This document shows positions 1-7,764 of a DNA stretch of 64,000 nt, one piece after another (within the stretch, counting starts at the first letter, position 1; the number at the start of each line of letters is the position of its first letter). Origin of the DNA: Pseudonocardia hierapolitana (lineage in GTDB: Bacteria; Actinomycetota; Actinomycetes; Mycobacteriales; Pseudonocardiaceae); the NCBI RefSeq assembly GCF_007994075.1, contig NZ_VIWU01000001.1:2666001-2730000 (forward strand), read 5' to 3'. The notes beneath the pieces were generated by a model. That model had not been told where the DNA came from. It worked only from the letters and a program-made list of their open reading frames with translations, and did not search any database. Made by a program: the position numbers and the translations under genes.

Positions 1-684
1 CTTCCGGTACGTCGAGGCGAAGAACGTCATCAGCTCCGCGCACACCGGGCCGAGCTCGCCGCCGAGCGCCTCCAGCCGCGCCACGACGTCCGGCGTGACG
101 AGCGCCTGGTGCGTGACGTTGAGCCCGCACATCGTGACCGGCACGCCGCTGCCGAAGACGATCGCCGCGGCCTCCGGGTCGACGAAGACGTTGAACTCGG
201 CGTACGGACTGACATTGCCGCGCCCGGTCGAGCCGCCCATCAGCACGATCTCGCGGATCCGGGCCGCATCCTCCGGATACCGCGTGAGCAGCAGCGCGAT
301 GTTCGTGAGCGGCCCGGTCGGGACGAGGGTCACCGGCTCCGGATGCTCCGCCACGATGCGGTGCACCAGGTCGACGGCGTGCTCGTCGACCACCTGCACC
401 TTGGGCTCGCCGAACCGCGGCCCGTCCAGACCGGACTCGCCGTGCACGTCCTCGGCGACCTGCAACGGCCGGGTCAGTGGGCGGGCGCACCCGGCGGCCA
501 CGGGCACGTCGTGGATGCCGGCCAGGGTGCACACGCGCAGCGCGTTGAGCGTGGTCTTCTCGAGCGTCTGGTTCCCGGCGACCGTGGTGATCGCCAGCAG
601 GTCGACGGCCGGGTCACCCGCGGCGAGCATGATCGCGATCGCGTCGTCGTGGCCGGGATCGCAGTCGAGGATGATCGGCGTCAC
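1..684 (-). CDS. Nucleoside hydrolase (inosine-uridine preferring type), 3' end outside window
   Basis: Cleaves ribonucleosides to base and ribose in cytoplasmic nucleoside salvage. Only the first 228 residues are visible; the family is usually about 310-350, so the C terminus lies off the left edge. Residues 4-14 read IILDCDPGHDD, the N-terminal aspartate cluster that binds calcium and ribose. Later motifs VPTGPLTN and NVFVDPEA also fit the family. The GTG at 684 is chosen because it puts the Asp cluster at its usual place near the N terminus. I see no strong ribosome-binding site. It follows the membrane protein gene by 60 bp on the same strand and may be cotranscribed. Base preference cannot be read from this part. 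Confidence 0.85.
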   Translation of the reverse strand, partial: MTPIILDCDPGHDDAIAIMLAAGDPAVDLLAITTVAGNQTLEKTTLNALRVCTLAGIHDVPVAAGCARPLTRPLQVAEDVHGESGLDGPRFGEPKVQVVDEHAVDLVHRIVAEHPEPVTLVPTGPLTNIALLLTRYPEDAARIREIVLMGGSTGRGNVSPYAEFNVFVDPEAAAIVFGSGVPVTMCGLNVTHQALVTPDVVARLEALGGELGPVCAELMTFFASTYRK

Positions 685-744
685 GACTCGCGAGCCAACC
701 AGCGCACGACGGCCGCGGACAACGCCGTGGCGGGTGTGGCGTGC

Positions 745-2496
745 TCAGGTGATCGACCGGACATCCCACACCCACGCGTCCGCGGCCGGGCGGCCGGGGC
801 CGAGGAGTGCGGAGAGCGTGGCGCGCAGCTCCGGCTCGCGCGGCCCACCGGTGAGAACGACGGCGTCGGCACCCCAGAAGCGCAGGTCGTCCAGCGTGCG
901 GGCCCGCTCGGCATCGGAGATCGCCGGTACCTGCCCGGTGGCGGCCACCCCGTCGAGGAGCATCGAGCTCGGCCGCTTCGGCGCACCGTAAGCGCCCAAC
1001 TGCTCCACACCCGCCGGGCCGACGAAGTAGCCCTGCGGCAGGGCGAAGCCCATGCCGGCGTCCACCTGCCAGCGCAGGGCCTCGGCGTGGAGGGGCTCGG
1101 GGAGCGGGACCGGCACGATCGTGCCGCCCGGATCGACCCACTTCGCCCACTCGCCGCCGGCGTAGAAGTCCGGGGTGGGCGCCCGCGTCACGGTTTCGAA
1201 CGGCAAAGGCGCGATCGGGAGCAGCGCCGCGGCCAGCGCGCCGGCCCATGCCACCCGCAAGGGCACCGGACCGAACCGGCGATCCCGGGGCGCGTCGAGC
1301 ACCCGCTGGGTGGCGATGGCGAGCAGGCACCCCGCCGCGGGCACGCAGGCCAGCGCGATCCGCGACTCCAGCACCGACTCGAGGAGCGGCAGGTCCGCCA
1401 GCAGCGCCCACGGCCCCGGCCAGCCGGTCGGCCGCCCGTCGAGGGTGATCTGCGGCCCGAGGGACAGGACGGCGGCCACCCCGCCCACCGCCGCGGCGAT
1501 CCGGGCGGGCGGCTCGGCACGCAGCCGGATCGCCAGCACGACGACGAGCGCCACGAGACCCCACCCGAAGAACGCGTTCTCCTCCGTGCCGTTCAGCGCG
1601 AGACCGCCCGGCCCGCCGGTGAGCAGGGCACCGGTCGACTGGCTGGAGTAGGCGACGAACGCGGCGAGCGAGTTGCCGGTGGGGCCGTGCTCGATGCTGC
1701 GGTAGCTCTGCGGGCCGGCGAACTGCAGCCACAGCGGGTAGGCGACGAGCGCGCCGGAGACGAGCGCGGCCGTCACTCCGCCGACGACGACCTGCCGGGG
1801 CAGCCTCCTCCTGGTGACGGCGAACCAGATCGCGTACGGCGCGCAGGCCAGCACCGCGATCAGCAGGATCTCCTCCCCGATCAGGACCTGGAGCGCCCCG
1901 AGCACGCCCAGCCCCACCCCGTGCAGCGCAGGCCGGCGCGCTCCCGGCAGTCGGATCAGGCAGATCGCGATCACGGGGATGAGGAAGGTCGCGGCGAAGT
2001 TGGGGTGGGCCTTGGCGTGCGAGATCACCGGCGGCGCGAACCCGCAGAGGAGCCCGCCGACGGCCGCCGCGAGCCGCGAACGGACGACGTGGCGGGAGAA
2101 GAGCCAGTACCAGCCCGTTGCGGTACCGGCGAGACCGCCGGTCAGGACGAGTGTCCAGGTCGTCGTCGGCCCGAAGGCCAGCGTCACCGGCGTCAGCGGC
2201 ACGGCGAGCGCGGGCAGCGCCGTGTTGGCCATCAGGTTCACCCCGAGCGGGGCGTTCTGCAGATCGGAGAACAGCGGGTTCCGGCCGTTCGCCACGGCGT
2301 GCGCCTGCGCGGCGAACAGCCACTCGAAGAGGTTCTGGTCCTGCATGCTCGCGACGAGGTAGCCGCTGCCCAGGTGCCGCCATAGCCCGGCGTACAGGAT
2401 CACGGCCGCGAGCACGTAGCCCTCGACGACGAGGACATCCGCCATGCTGACCCGGCCCCACTTCGGCCGGGTCAGCGCGTGAGCAAGAGCCGTCAC
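745..2496 (-). CDS. Large polytopic membrane protein, GT-C glycosyltransferase-like
   Basis: A 583-residue protein with roughly 11-13 hydrophobic segments. After the first segment a loop carries QDQNLFEW, followed by a polar stretch with NPLFSDLQNAPLG. This acidic first loop followed by many helices resembles GT-C type lipid-linked-sugar glycosyltransferases and their actinobacterial relatives of unknown substrate; the assignment is by architecture only. The GTG at 2496 gives the longest form. The ATG at 2445 (residue 18, sequence MADVLVVEGY) begins just before the first helix and is an equally good start. It precedes the nucleoside hydrolase on the same strand, but nothing links the two functionally. 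Confidence 0.6.
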   Translation of the reverse strand: MTALAHALTRPKWGRVSMADVLVVEGYVLAAVILYAGLWRHLGSGYLVASMQDQNLFEWLFAAQAHAVANGRNPLFSDLQNAPLGVNLMANTALPALAVPLTPVTLAFGPTTTWTLVLTGGLAGTATGWYWLFSRHVVRSRLAAAVGGLLCGFAPPVISHAKAHPNFAATFLIPVIAICLIRLPGARRPALHGVGLGVLGALQVLIGEEILLIAVLACAPYAIWFAVTRRRLPRQVVVGGVTAALVSGALVAYPLWLQFAGPQSYRSIEHGPTGNSLAAFVAYSSQSTGALLTGGPGGLALNGTEENAFFGWGLVALVVVLAIRLRAEPPARIAAAVGGVAAVLSLGPQITLDGRPTGWPGPWALLADLPLLESVLESRIALACVPAAGCLLAIATQRVLDAPRDRRFGPVPLRVAWAGALAAALLPIAPLPFETVTRAPTPDFYAGGEWAKWVDPGGTIVPVPLPEPLHAEALRWQVDAGMGFALPQGYFVGPAGVEQLGAYGAPKRPSSMLLDGVAATGQVPAISDAERARTLDDLRFWGADAVVLTGGPREPELRATLSALLGPGRPAADAWVWDVRSIT

Positions 2497-2721
2497 GCGC
2501 GCACGTCCTTCACGAATCCCATGCCCTCACGACACCGCAGCCCGACCTCGAGGACGCGTGTCCGCCGTCGCGGCGGTCCGGCTCGACCAGCGGCGAGCGA
2601 GGTCCCGGACGTCCGCACGCCACCGGTCCGGCGCGTCGCGCGCCGCGATGGCATCCGCCGCAGCATGCACGATGGCGCGGCGGAACGCAGCAGCGGCGCG
2701 AGCGTTCGACGGGGAGCCGCG
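2497..2721. other. Intergenic stretch with a possible coding remnant
   Basis: No complete gene. On the minus strand one frame, stop to stop, reads about 65 residues with a helical Ala/Arg-rich character (for example AAAFRRAIVHAAADAI) and ends in TGA near 2535. There is no convincing start codon or ribosome-binding site. It could be the tail of a decayed gene, or chance, since high-GC DNA gives open frames easily. Confidence 0.25.
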
Positions 2722-3402
2722 TCAGAGGGCGTCGAAGCGACGGGTACGGGTGACGTCGACCTCGGGGAGGGTGTCGATGACGCTGCGGATGTGACGGCGC
2801 ATCGCGGCCTCGGCGCCGTCGGCGTCGCCCGCGCAGAGCGCCTCGATGATCTCCAGGTGCTGGGGCAGGGAGATCGCGGGACGGCCGGGGTGCATCGCGA
2901 GCCGGAACTGGTGGCGCACGCTCTGCCCGCGCAGCCGCTCGAGGATCGCGGCCGCGGTGGTCTGGCCGGCCAGCGAGAGGACGAGGCCGTGGAGGCGCCG
3001 GTTCAGCTCCGAGTAGCCCAGCAGGTCCCCGGAGGCGATGGCCGCGCGCATCGCGTCCCCGATCTCGCGGAGGCGTTCGCGGTCGGCGTCGGTGAGCCGC
3101 TCGGCCGCCTTCGCCGCGCAGAGCCCCTCCAGCGCCATCCGGACCTCGGTGATCTCGACGGCCTCGGCGAGCGACACGGCCCGGACGCGAGCACCCCGGT
3201 TCTGCACCCGCTCGACGAGGCCCTCGCCGGCCAGCTGCACCAGCGCGGTCCGCACGTTGGCGCGGCTCGCCCCGAACCGCTCGGACAGGTCCGCCTCGAC
3301 GAGGCGCTGGTTGGGGACGAACTCACCGTCGGCGATGGCCGCGCGGATCGCGTCGACGACAGGAACCGCCTCCACCGCGCGCGGGCTCTCGGTCCCCGTC
3401 AT
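2722..3402 (-). CDS. GntR-family regulator with FCD domain, probable regulator of the gal operon
   Basis: A 226-residue transcription factor: an N-terminal winged helix (about residues 15-75, with LSERFGASRANVRTALVQL as the recognition region) and an all-helical FCD ligand-binding domain (about 85-215). FCD regulators usually sense small carboxylates, which fits the oxalomesaconate genes upstream. The ATG at 3402 has GGAGG nine bases upstream. The gene is last in the leftward operon, 32 bp after the dioxygenase gene. A perfect palindrome at 6916-6927 in front of the operon has the form FCD proteins usually bind, so feedback control by an intermediate is likely (inference). Confidence 0.85.
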   Translation of the reverse strand: MTGTESPRAVEAVPVVDAIRAAIADGEFVPNQRLVEADLSERFGASRANVRTALVQLAGEGLVERVQNRGARVRAVSLAEAVEITEVRMALEGLCAAKAAERLTDADRERLREIGDAMRAAIASGDLLGYSELNRRLHGLVLSLAGQTTAAAILERLRGQSVRHQFRLAMHPGRPAISLPQHLEIIEALCAGDADGAEAAMRRHIRSVIDTLPEVDVTRTRRFDAL

Positions 3403-3434
3403 CGTCAACTACCTCCGCGTGCAGATCGGCGCGC

Positions 3435-4406
3435 TCATTGTGCGGGGGTGTCGACCGGCGGGGTGCCGTGGGTGTGGAAGGACGCGATGGTCTTCAACCC
3501 CCAGGCCTGGCCCTTGGCCCGCTCGGCCTCGGTCCAGGTCACCGGCTCCCAGTCCGGGGCGAAGATCAGCCGCGCCGTCGGGTTGCACAGCTCGATGCGG
3601 TTGCCGCCCGGCTCGTAGACGTAGAGGAAGAAGGTCTGCTGGATCGCGTGCTTGTGGGGCCCGGTCTCGATGAACACGCCGTTGTCGAGGGCGATGTCCG
3701 CGGCTCGGAGGATGTCCTCGCGCGTGTCGGTGGCGAACGCGATGTGGTGCAGGCGGCCGGTCGAGCCGGTCCAGTCGTTGGTGTAGACCAGGTCGTAGGA
3801 CTTCTGCGCGAAGTTGGTCCACTGGCCGGAGATCACCCCGGTGTCGAGCTGGATCTGCTCGGTCACGCGGCCGCCGAGGGCCTCGCAGACGAACCCGCCG
3901 TTGGTGGCGGCGTCCTTGGCGAGGTAGTTGACGTGGTCGAGCCTGCGGACGCTGACGCCGCGGCCCGGGTAGGCCTGAGCCTGGTTCTTGAGCGCCGGGC
4001 GCAGGTGCTCGGGCGGCTGGTAGCGCTCGGTCTCCCAGTAGATCTCCATCTCGTGGCCGTCGGGGTCGCGGAAGAGGTAGGTCGGGCCGATGCCGGGGTC
4101 CCCGTCGACCCAGCCGATCCCCATGCCGCGTTCCTCGACGGCCGCCACCCGCCGCTTGAGCGCCTCCTCGCTCGACGCCCTCAGTGCCGTGCGGCCCACA
4201 CCGGACGTCTTCGCGGCCGTCAGCTTGAGGCTGTGGTGTTCGTAGTCGTCCCAGGTGCGCAGGAAGACCGAGTCGCCATGGCTGCCGTTCTCGGTCAGGC
4301 CCAGCACGCGGACGAAGAAGTCGAGGCTGCGCTCCGGCTCTGACGTGAAGAGCTCCACGTGGCCGAGGTGGGCGATCTCGTGACGAGGGGACTTCTCGAG
4401 GGACAT
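3435..4406 (-). CDS. Type I (VOC-fold) extradiol ring-cleavage dioxygenase
   Basis: A 323-residue protein with two vicinal-oxygen-chelate modules (about 8-125 and 150-280), the layout and length of catechol 2,3-dioxygenase-type enzymes. The likely Fe(II) ligands are present at family spacing: His158 (RLDHVNY), His220 or His221 (LHHIAF) and Glu272 (NRIELCN). It should therefore be catalytically active, opening an aromatic diol next to the hydroxyls. In the neighbouring pathway the expected step is gallate to oxalomesaconate, done in Pseudomonas by GalA, which belongs to the unrelated LigAB family. Gallate or a related triol is the inferred substrate. The ATG at 4406 follows galD by 16 bp. Confidence 0.85.
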   Translation of the reverse strand: MSLEKSPRHEIAHLGHVELFTSEPERSLDFFVRVLGLTENGSHGDSVFLRTWDDYEHHSLKLTAAKTSGVGRTALRASSEEALKRRVAAVEERGMGIGWVDGDPGIGPTYLFRDPDGHEMEIYWETERYQPPEHLRPALKNQAQAYPGRGVSVRRLDHVNYLAKDAATNGGFVCEALGGRVTEQIQLDTGVISGQWTNFAQKSYDLVYTNDWTGSTGRLHHIAFATDTREDILRAADIALDNGVFIETGPHKHAIQQTFFLYVYEPGGNRIELCNPTARLIFAPDWEPVTWTEAERAKGQAWGLKTIASFHTHGTPPVDTPAQ

Positions 4407-4422
4407 CGTCGGCTCCAGACGG

Positions 4423-5445
4423 TCAGGGGCGGGGGAAGGTGGTGCCGTCGAACAGGGGTCGCGCCGTGCGGATGACCGCGGAGCGCCGCACGCTCGGGGG
4501 GTTGCCGGGCTCGACGTCGACGTCGACCTCCAGCGACCCGCTCGGGTGCTCCACCGAGAACGGGCGTCCGGCCGCGGGCCGGACCAGCAGCTCGTGGCCG
4601 ACCGCACCGTCGAGCAGCGCGGCGGTGACCACGCTGACCGCGCCGAGCACGCCGATCGACGGGTGCTGGCGGACGGGGTCGAAGGCGTTGAACGTGCGGG
4701 TGCGGATCGCCCCGCCGCCCTGCGGTGCGGAGACGAACGTGATCTTGGGGACGGCGGAGCCGGTGACGTCACCCAGCTCCATCGCCTTGCCGGCCTCGAT
4801 CCGCAGTGACCGGATGCGATCGGGCGGGAGATCCTCTTCGCGGGCGACGACGACCGGCATCCCGTTGTCGATGCAGGTCACTTGGAGGCCGTCGATCTCG
4901 TCGACGAGCCGGCCGGTCGGCAGCAGGCTGCCGCAGACCGAGCCCTCCGTGTTCGCGAAGGCCAGCGCCACCGGGGCCGCCGTACCGGGTACACCGGCCA
5001 CCGCGGTGTCCCCCGCGTAGTCGACGCGCCCGCCGGGCGTGGCGAAGGTCGACTTCGCCCGTCCACCGGTGTTGACCATGCGGATCCGCACGCTGGTGCG
5101 CTGCGCCCCGGCGGCCACGAGGCCCCGCTCCACGGCGAACTGGCCGACGGCGGCCAGCAGATTGCCGCAGGTCTGGCGGTCCGAGACGGTGGGCACGTCG
5201 ATCCCGACCTGCAGGAACAGGTAGTCGACGTCGCAGTCCGGCTCCGCGGAGCGCGACACGACGGCCACCTTGCTCGTCACCGGCTGCGCCCCACCCAGCC
5301 CGTCGATCTGTGCCGGGTCCGGGCTGCCCATGATCCGCAGCAGCAGGTCGTCGCGCTCGGCCGGATCGGTGGGGAGATCGGAGGCGAGGAAGAACGCCCC
5401 CTTCGAGGTGCCGCCTCGCATGAGCAGGCAACGCACGCCGGTCAC
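4423..5445 (-). CDS. galD: 4-oxalomesaconate tautomerase, PrpF family (GalD-like)
   Basis: A 340-residue PrpF-family isomerase. GalD converts the keto and enol forms of 4-oxalomesaconate, the ring-cleavage product of gallate, so that the hydratase can act. Family features visible: N-terminal RGGTSKGAFF, IDGLGGAQPVTSKVAVV, the cysteine motif QTCGNLLAAVGQFA, the second half-domain GKAMELGDV, and HPSIGVLGAVS. The length is normal. The GTG start overlaps the stop of galC by four bases (GTGA), indicating translational coupling. PrpF proteins also isomerise aconitate in propionate metabolism, but the galB and galC neighbours favour the gallate route. Confidence 0.82.
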   Translation of the reverse strand: MTGVRCLLMRGGTSKGAFFLASDLPTDPAERDDLLLRIMGSPDPAQIDGLGGAQPVTSKVAVVSRSAEPDCDVDYLFLQVGIDVPTVSDRQTCGNLLAAVGQFAVERGLVAAGAQRTSVRIRMVNTGGRAKSTFATPGGRVDYAGDTAVAGVPGTAAPVALAFANTEGSVCGSLLPTGRLVDEIDGLQVTCIDNGMPVVVAREEDLPPDRIRSLRIEAGKAMELGDVTGSAVPKITFVSAPQGGGAIRTRTFNAFDPVRQHPSIGVLGAVSVVTAALLDGAVGHELLVRPAAGRPFSVEHPSGSLEVDVDVEPGNPPSVRRSAVIRTARPLFDGTTFPRP

Positions 5446-6128
5446 TGCTGGGCCTTCACGTACTCCACCCCCAGCTCGGCGAGGGTGGCGCGCAGGCCGT
5501 ACCGGTCGAGGCCGAGCTCGCCCTCGCGGAACGCCTGGCGGGTCGCCTCCTCCTTGGCCAGCCGGGCCCGTCCCGCGGTGAGCGCCTCACCCACTCGCTC
5601 GCGCGGCACGCACACCACGCCGTCGTCGTCGGCGAGCACCGCGTCGCCGGGCCGCACGACCTGACCGCCGATCACGATCGGGACGTTCACGGCACCCGCC
5701 GTGGCCTTGACGGTGCCCTGCGCGCTCACCGCGGCCGACCACGCCGGGAAGCCCATCGCGCGCAGGTCGGCCACGTCCCTGACGCCGGTGGTGGTGACGA
5801 CCCCGCGGACCTGACGATGTGCGAGCGCGGTGGCGAAGAGCTCGCCGAAGAGGCCGTCCGAGCACGGCGACGTGGTGGTGACGACCATGAGGTCACCGGG
5901 CCTGCACTGCTCGACGGCCGCGTGGATCATGAGGTTGTCGCCCGGCCAGCACAGCACCGTGACTGCCGTGCCGCCGACGCGCGCACCGTTCTGGATCGGC
6001 CGCAGGTCGGGGCCCAGGTAGCAGGTGCGGCCCAGCGCCTCGTGCACGGTGGCCACCCCGAACCCGGCAAGGGTGTCGACGTCGGCGAGCTCCGCGCGCG
6101 GCGGGTCGGTGACGATCACCGGCTTCAC
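5442..6128 (-). CDS. galC: 4-carboxy-4-hydroxy-2-oxoadipate aldolase / oxaloacetate decarboxylase (GalC, RraA fold)
   Basis: A 228-residue class II pyruvate aldolase of the RraA/HMG fold. It splits 4-carboxy-4-hydroxy-2-oxoadipate into pyruvate and oxaloacetate, the last step of the gallate and protocatechuate-4,5 pathways. Characteristic stretches are VATVHEALGR near the N terminus, VRGVVTTTGVRDVADL (the Arg-Asp pair that binds substrate and metal) and LADDDGVVCVPRE. The GTG at 6128 overlaps the end of galB by four bases and its own stop overlaps galD. Upstream in-frame codons run through galB in another frame and are not used. RraA itself is an alternative family member but is shorter. Confidence 0.82.
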   Translation of the reverse strand: MKPVIVTDPPRAELADVDTLAGFGVATVHEALGRTCYLGPDLRPIQNGARVGGTAVTVLCWPGDNLMIHAAVEQCRPGDLMVVTTTSPCSDGLFGELFATALAHRQVRGVVTTTGVRDVADLRAMGFPAWSAAVSAQGTVKATAGAVNVPIVIGGQVVRPGDAVLADDDGVVCVPRERVGEALTAGRARLAKEEATRQAFREGELGLDRYGLRATLAELGVEYVKAQQ

Positions 6129-6865
6129 GCCAGCTCCCCCGTCACCTGCGGGTAGAGCCGCACGAACGCCTCGCCCATCGTGCTGTGGGGCAGCCCGAGG
6201 TTCGGGCCCGCGTTGCGCTTGAGCTGCACGCCGCGGCGCTTGGCGAGGTCGGTGTAGTAGTCCCACATGTGCTGCTGCGCCGGCAGGCACTCCATCGCCT
6301 TGCGCTTGCGGTCGAACACCGAGGTGATGTCCAGCAGCACGTCCGGGCGGAAATCGCACTGCTCGGGCTGGTGCGGCTCGAAGAAGAAGACCGGCGGTGC
6401 ACCGAGCGGCTCGCCGGGGGCGTCGTAGCCGATGGCCTGCGCCAGCACCCGCGCCTGCAGTGCCATCCGGGCGGCCGCCGGGTGGTCGCCGTTGTACGGG
6501 TCGGCGAGCGTGTGCGTGAGCACCACGGTGGGGGTGAGCTCGCGGTAGATGCGCACGAGCCGGTCGACCAGCTCGTGCGACTCCACGAGCGGGTAGTCCC
6601 CCGCGTCGAGGAACCGGACCTCGGCACCCAGCGCCGCGGCGGCGTTCTGGGCCTCCGCCCGGCGGATCTCCTTGATCTCGTCGAGCGTGCGGCCCTCCCG
6701 CCAGGCCTTGGCGGACTCACCGCGCTCGCCGAAGGAGAGGCACACGACCGTGGCCCTGTCCCCCCGCTCGGCGGCCAGCGCGATCGCCCCGCCTGCCCGC
6801 CACACGAAGTCGCCCGCGTGCGCGCTGACGACCAACAGGCTGCCGCGTCCCGATCCCGACCCCAT
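6125..6865 (-). CDS. galB: 4-oxalomesaconate hydratase, PIG-L (LmbE-like) family (GalB-like)
   Basis: A 246-residue zinc-dependent protein of the PIG-L fold. GalB of Pseudomonas putida uses this fold to hydrate 4-oxalomesaconate to 4-carboxy-4-hydroxy-2-oxoadipate. Here the usual deacetylase motif AHPDDE is replaced by SAHAGDFVWRAGG, as I recall from GalB, and NGDHPAAARMAL supplies the second metal site. The ATG at 6865 is preferred because GGGAG lies five bases upstream; an earlier ATG at 6898 has no such site. It is the first gene of the coupled operon galB-galC-galD-dioxygenase-gntR. A sugar deacetylase role is the alternative but does not fit the context. Confidence 0.78.
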   Translation of the reverse strand: MGSGSGRGSLLVVSAHAGDFVWRAGGAIALAAERGDRATVVCLSFGERGESAKAWREGRTLDEIKEIRRAEAQNAAAALGAEVRFLDAGDYPLVESHELVDRLVRIYRELTPTVVLTHTLADPYNGDHPAAARMALQARVLAQAIGYDAPGEPLGAPPVFFFEPHQPEQCDFRPDVLLDITSVFDRKRKAMECLPAQQHMWDYYTDLAKRRGVQLKRNAGPNLGLPHSTMGEAFVRLYPQVTGELA

Positions 6866-6915
6866 CGCCACTCCCGTCCCGCCGACTCGTTCCAGCATCG
6901 GCGCCGCGCGGGGAG

Positions 6916-6927
6916 ATTGTCAACAAT
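6916..6927. promoter_or_regulatory. Candidate GntR operator before galB
   Basis: A perfect palindrome, ATTGTCAACAAT, about 50 bp upstream of the galB start. FCD-type GntR proteins typically bind short TTGT-N2-ACAA palindromes. The only GntR gene nearby ends this operon, so autorepression from this site is likely. On the minus strand a weak -10 (GATAGT, about 6935-6940) lies just upstream, placing the operator near the transcription start. Confidence 0.55.
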
Positions 6928-6980
6928 TCTGGCGACTATCTTGTGGTGAGTCATATGTCGCACATGGCGACCGCGCGCCG

Positions 6981-7050
6981 GCACCGGTCGAGGACCGATG
7001 GTCGCGATCGAGATCGACCAGCGACCATCCGCCCGTGGTCAGCACATCGG
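6981..7050 (-). repeat. Dispersed hairpin repeat, copy A
   Basis: Read on the minus strand this roughly 70-bp stretch matches the plus strand at 36852-36922, with about 50 of the first 60 bases identical. Shared blocks include CCGATGTG, GGGCGGATGGTCGC and GTCGATCT. It folds through GATGGTCGC and GCGACCATC around a 15-base loop. It lies between galB and the TetR gene and is unrelated to either. Origin is unknown; mobile hairpin or regulatory RNA are both possible. Confidence 0.6.
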
Positions 7051-7080
7051 ATTGCGCAGGCCCTGCTCCGACCGCAGGAC

Positions 7081-7698
7081 CTACGTCGCGTCGCCGAAGG
7101 CTCGCAGGAACGTCTCCACGGCCGCGCGCGTCACGGCCCACAGCTCGTCGTCCGGCACCTGCCGGGTGCCGAGCCGCGAGCGCGCCTCGATCGGGCCGGT
7201 GAGCAGCGCGATGAACTGCTCGGCGGCCTGGGCCGGGTCGAGCAGCCGCAGCCGGCCCGCCAGCGCGAGCCGGGCGAGCCGGTCGGCGAGCGCCTCGGTG
7301 ACGCGATCCGCGGCCCGCCCCCGGACGATGTCGATCAGGTCGGGGAACCGGGTGAGCTCGGCGTTGAGGAGCCGACGCAGTGCCACCGACCGCTCCTCGC
7401 AGTGGCACACCAGCATGTGGTGGCCGACGTTCTCGAGCGTCGTCCGCAGGTCGTTGCCGTCCCTGAGCTCGTCGACCGCGGCGAGGTGCTTCGCCAGCGC
7501 GCCGTCGGCGTCGGCGGCGATCGCCTCGCGGAACAGCGTCTCCTTGTCGCCGAAGTGGTTGTAGACCGTCGGCTTGGCCACCCCGGCCTCGGCCGCGATG
7601 GCGTCGACACCCGCCAGCGCGTATCCCTCGCGGGCGAACACCCGGCCGGCGGCCGCGAGGATCGCCTGTCGCTTGTCGATCCGGCCCCGGGCGGTCAC
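7081..7698 (-). CDS. TetR-family repressor
   Basis: A 205-residue TetR protein. The N-terminal helix-turn-helix (about 10-60) includes GVDAIAAEAGVAKPTVYNHF, a near-consensus TetR recognition region. The rest is a helical ligand-binding domain. The GTG at 7698 has AGGA seven bases upstream; an ATG slightly upstream runs into a stop after two codons. It is divergent from the SDR/split-barrel fusion gene, 54 bp away, and a 22-bp perfect palindrome at 7743-7764 lies over that gene's promoter. Control of the neighbour is therefore the natural reading. The ligand cannot be predicted. Confidence 0.88.
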   Translation of the reverse strand: MTARGRIDKRQAILAAAGRVFAREGYALAGVDAIAAEAGVAKPTVYNHFGDKETLFREAIAADADGALAKHLAAVDELRDGNDLRTTLENVGHHMLVCHCEERSVALRRLLNAELTRFPDLIDIVRGRAADRVTEALADRLARLALAGRLRLLDPAQAAEQFIALLTGPIEARSRLGTRQVPDDELWAVTRAAVETFLRAFGDAT

Positions 7699-7717
7699 AG
7701 CTGCATCCTACGGTCAG

Positions 7718-7764
7718 TTGATTAATACGAGATCGAACATTACTTTGAACTCGTGAGTTCAAAG
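7718..7764 (+). promoter_or_regulatory. Promoter and TetR operator overlapping a leaderless start codon
   Basis: TTGATT (7718-7723), a 17-bp spacer and TACTTT (7741-7746) form a good -35/-10 pair. Transcription should begin at about 7753, which is the GTG start codon itself. A perfect inverted repeat (arm CTTTGAACTC at 7743-7752, two-base centre, second arm 7755-7764) covers most of the -10, the transcription start and the first codons. A repressor bound here would block the promoter directly. Confidence 0.65.
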
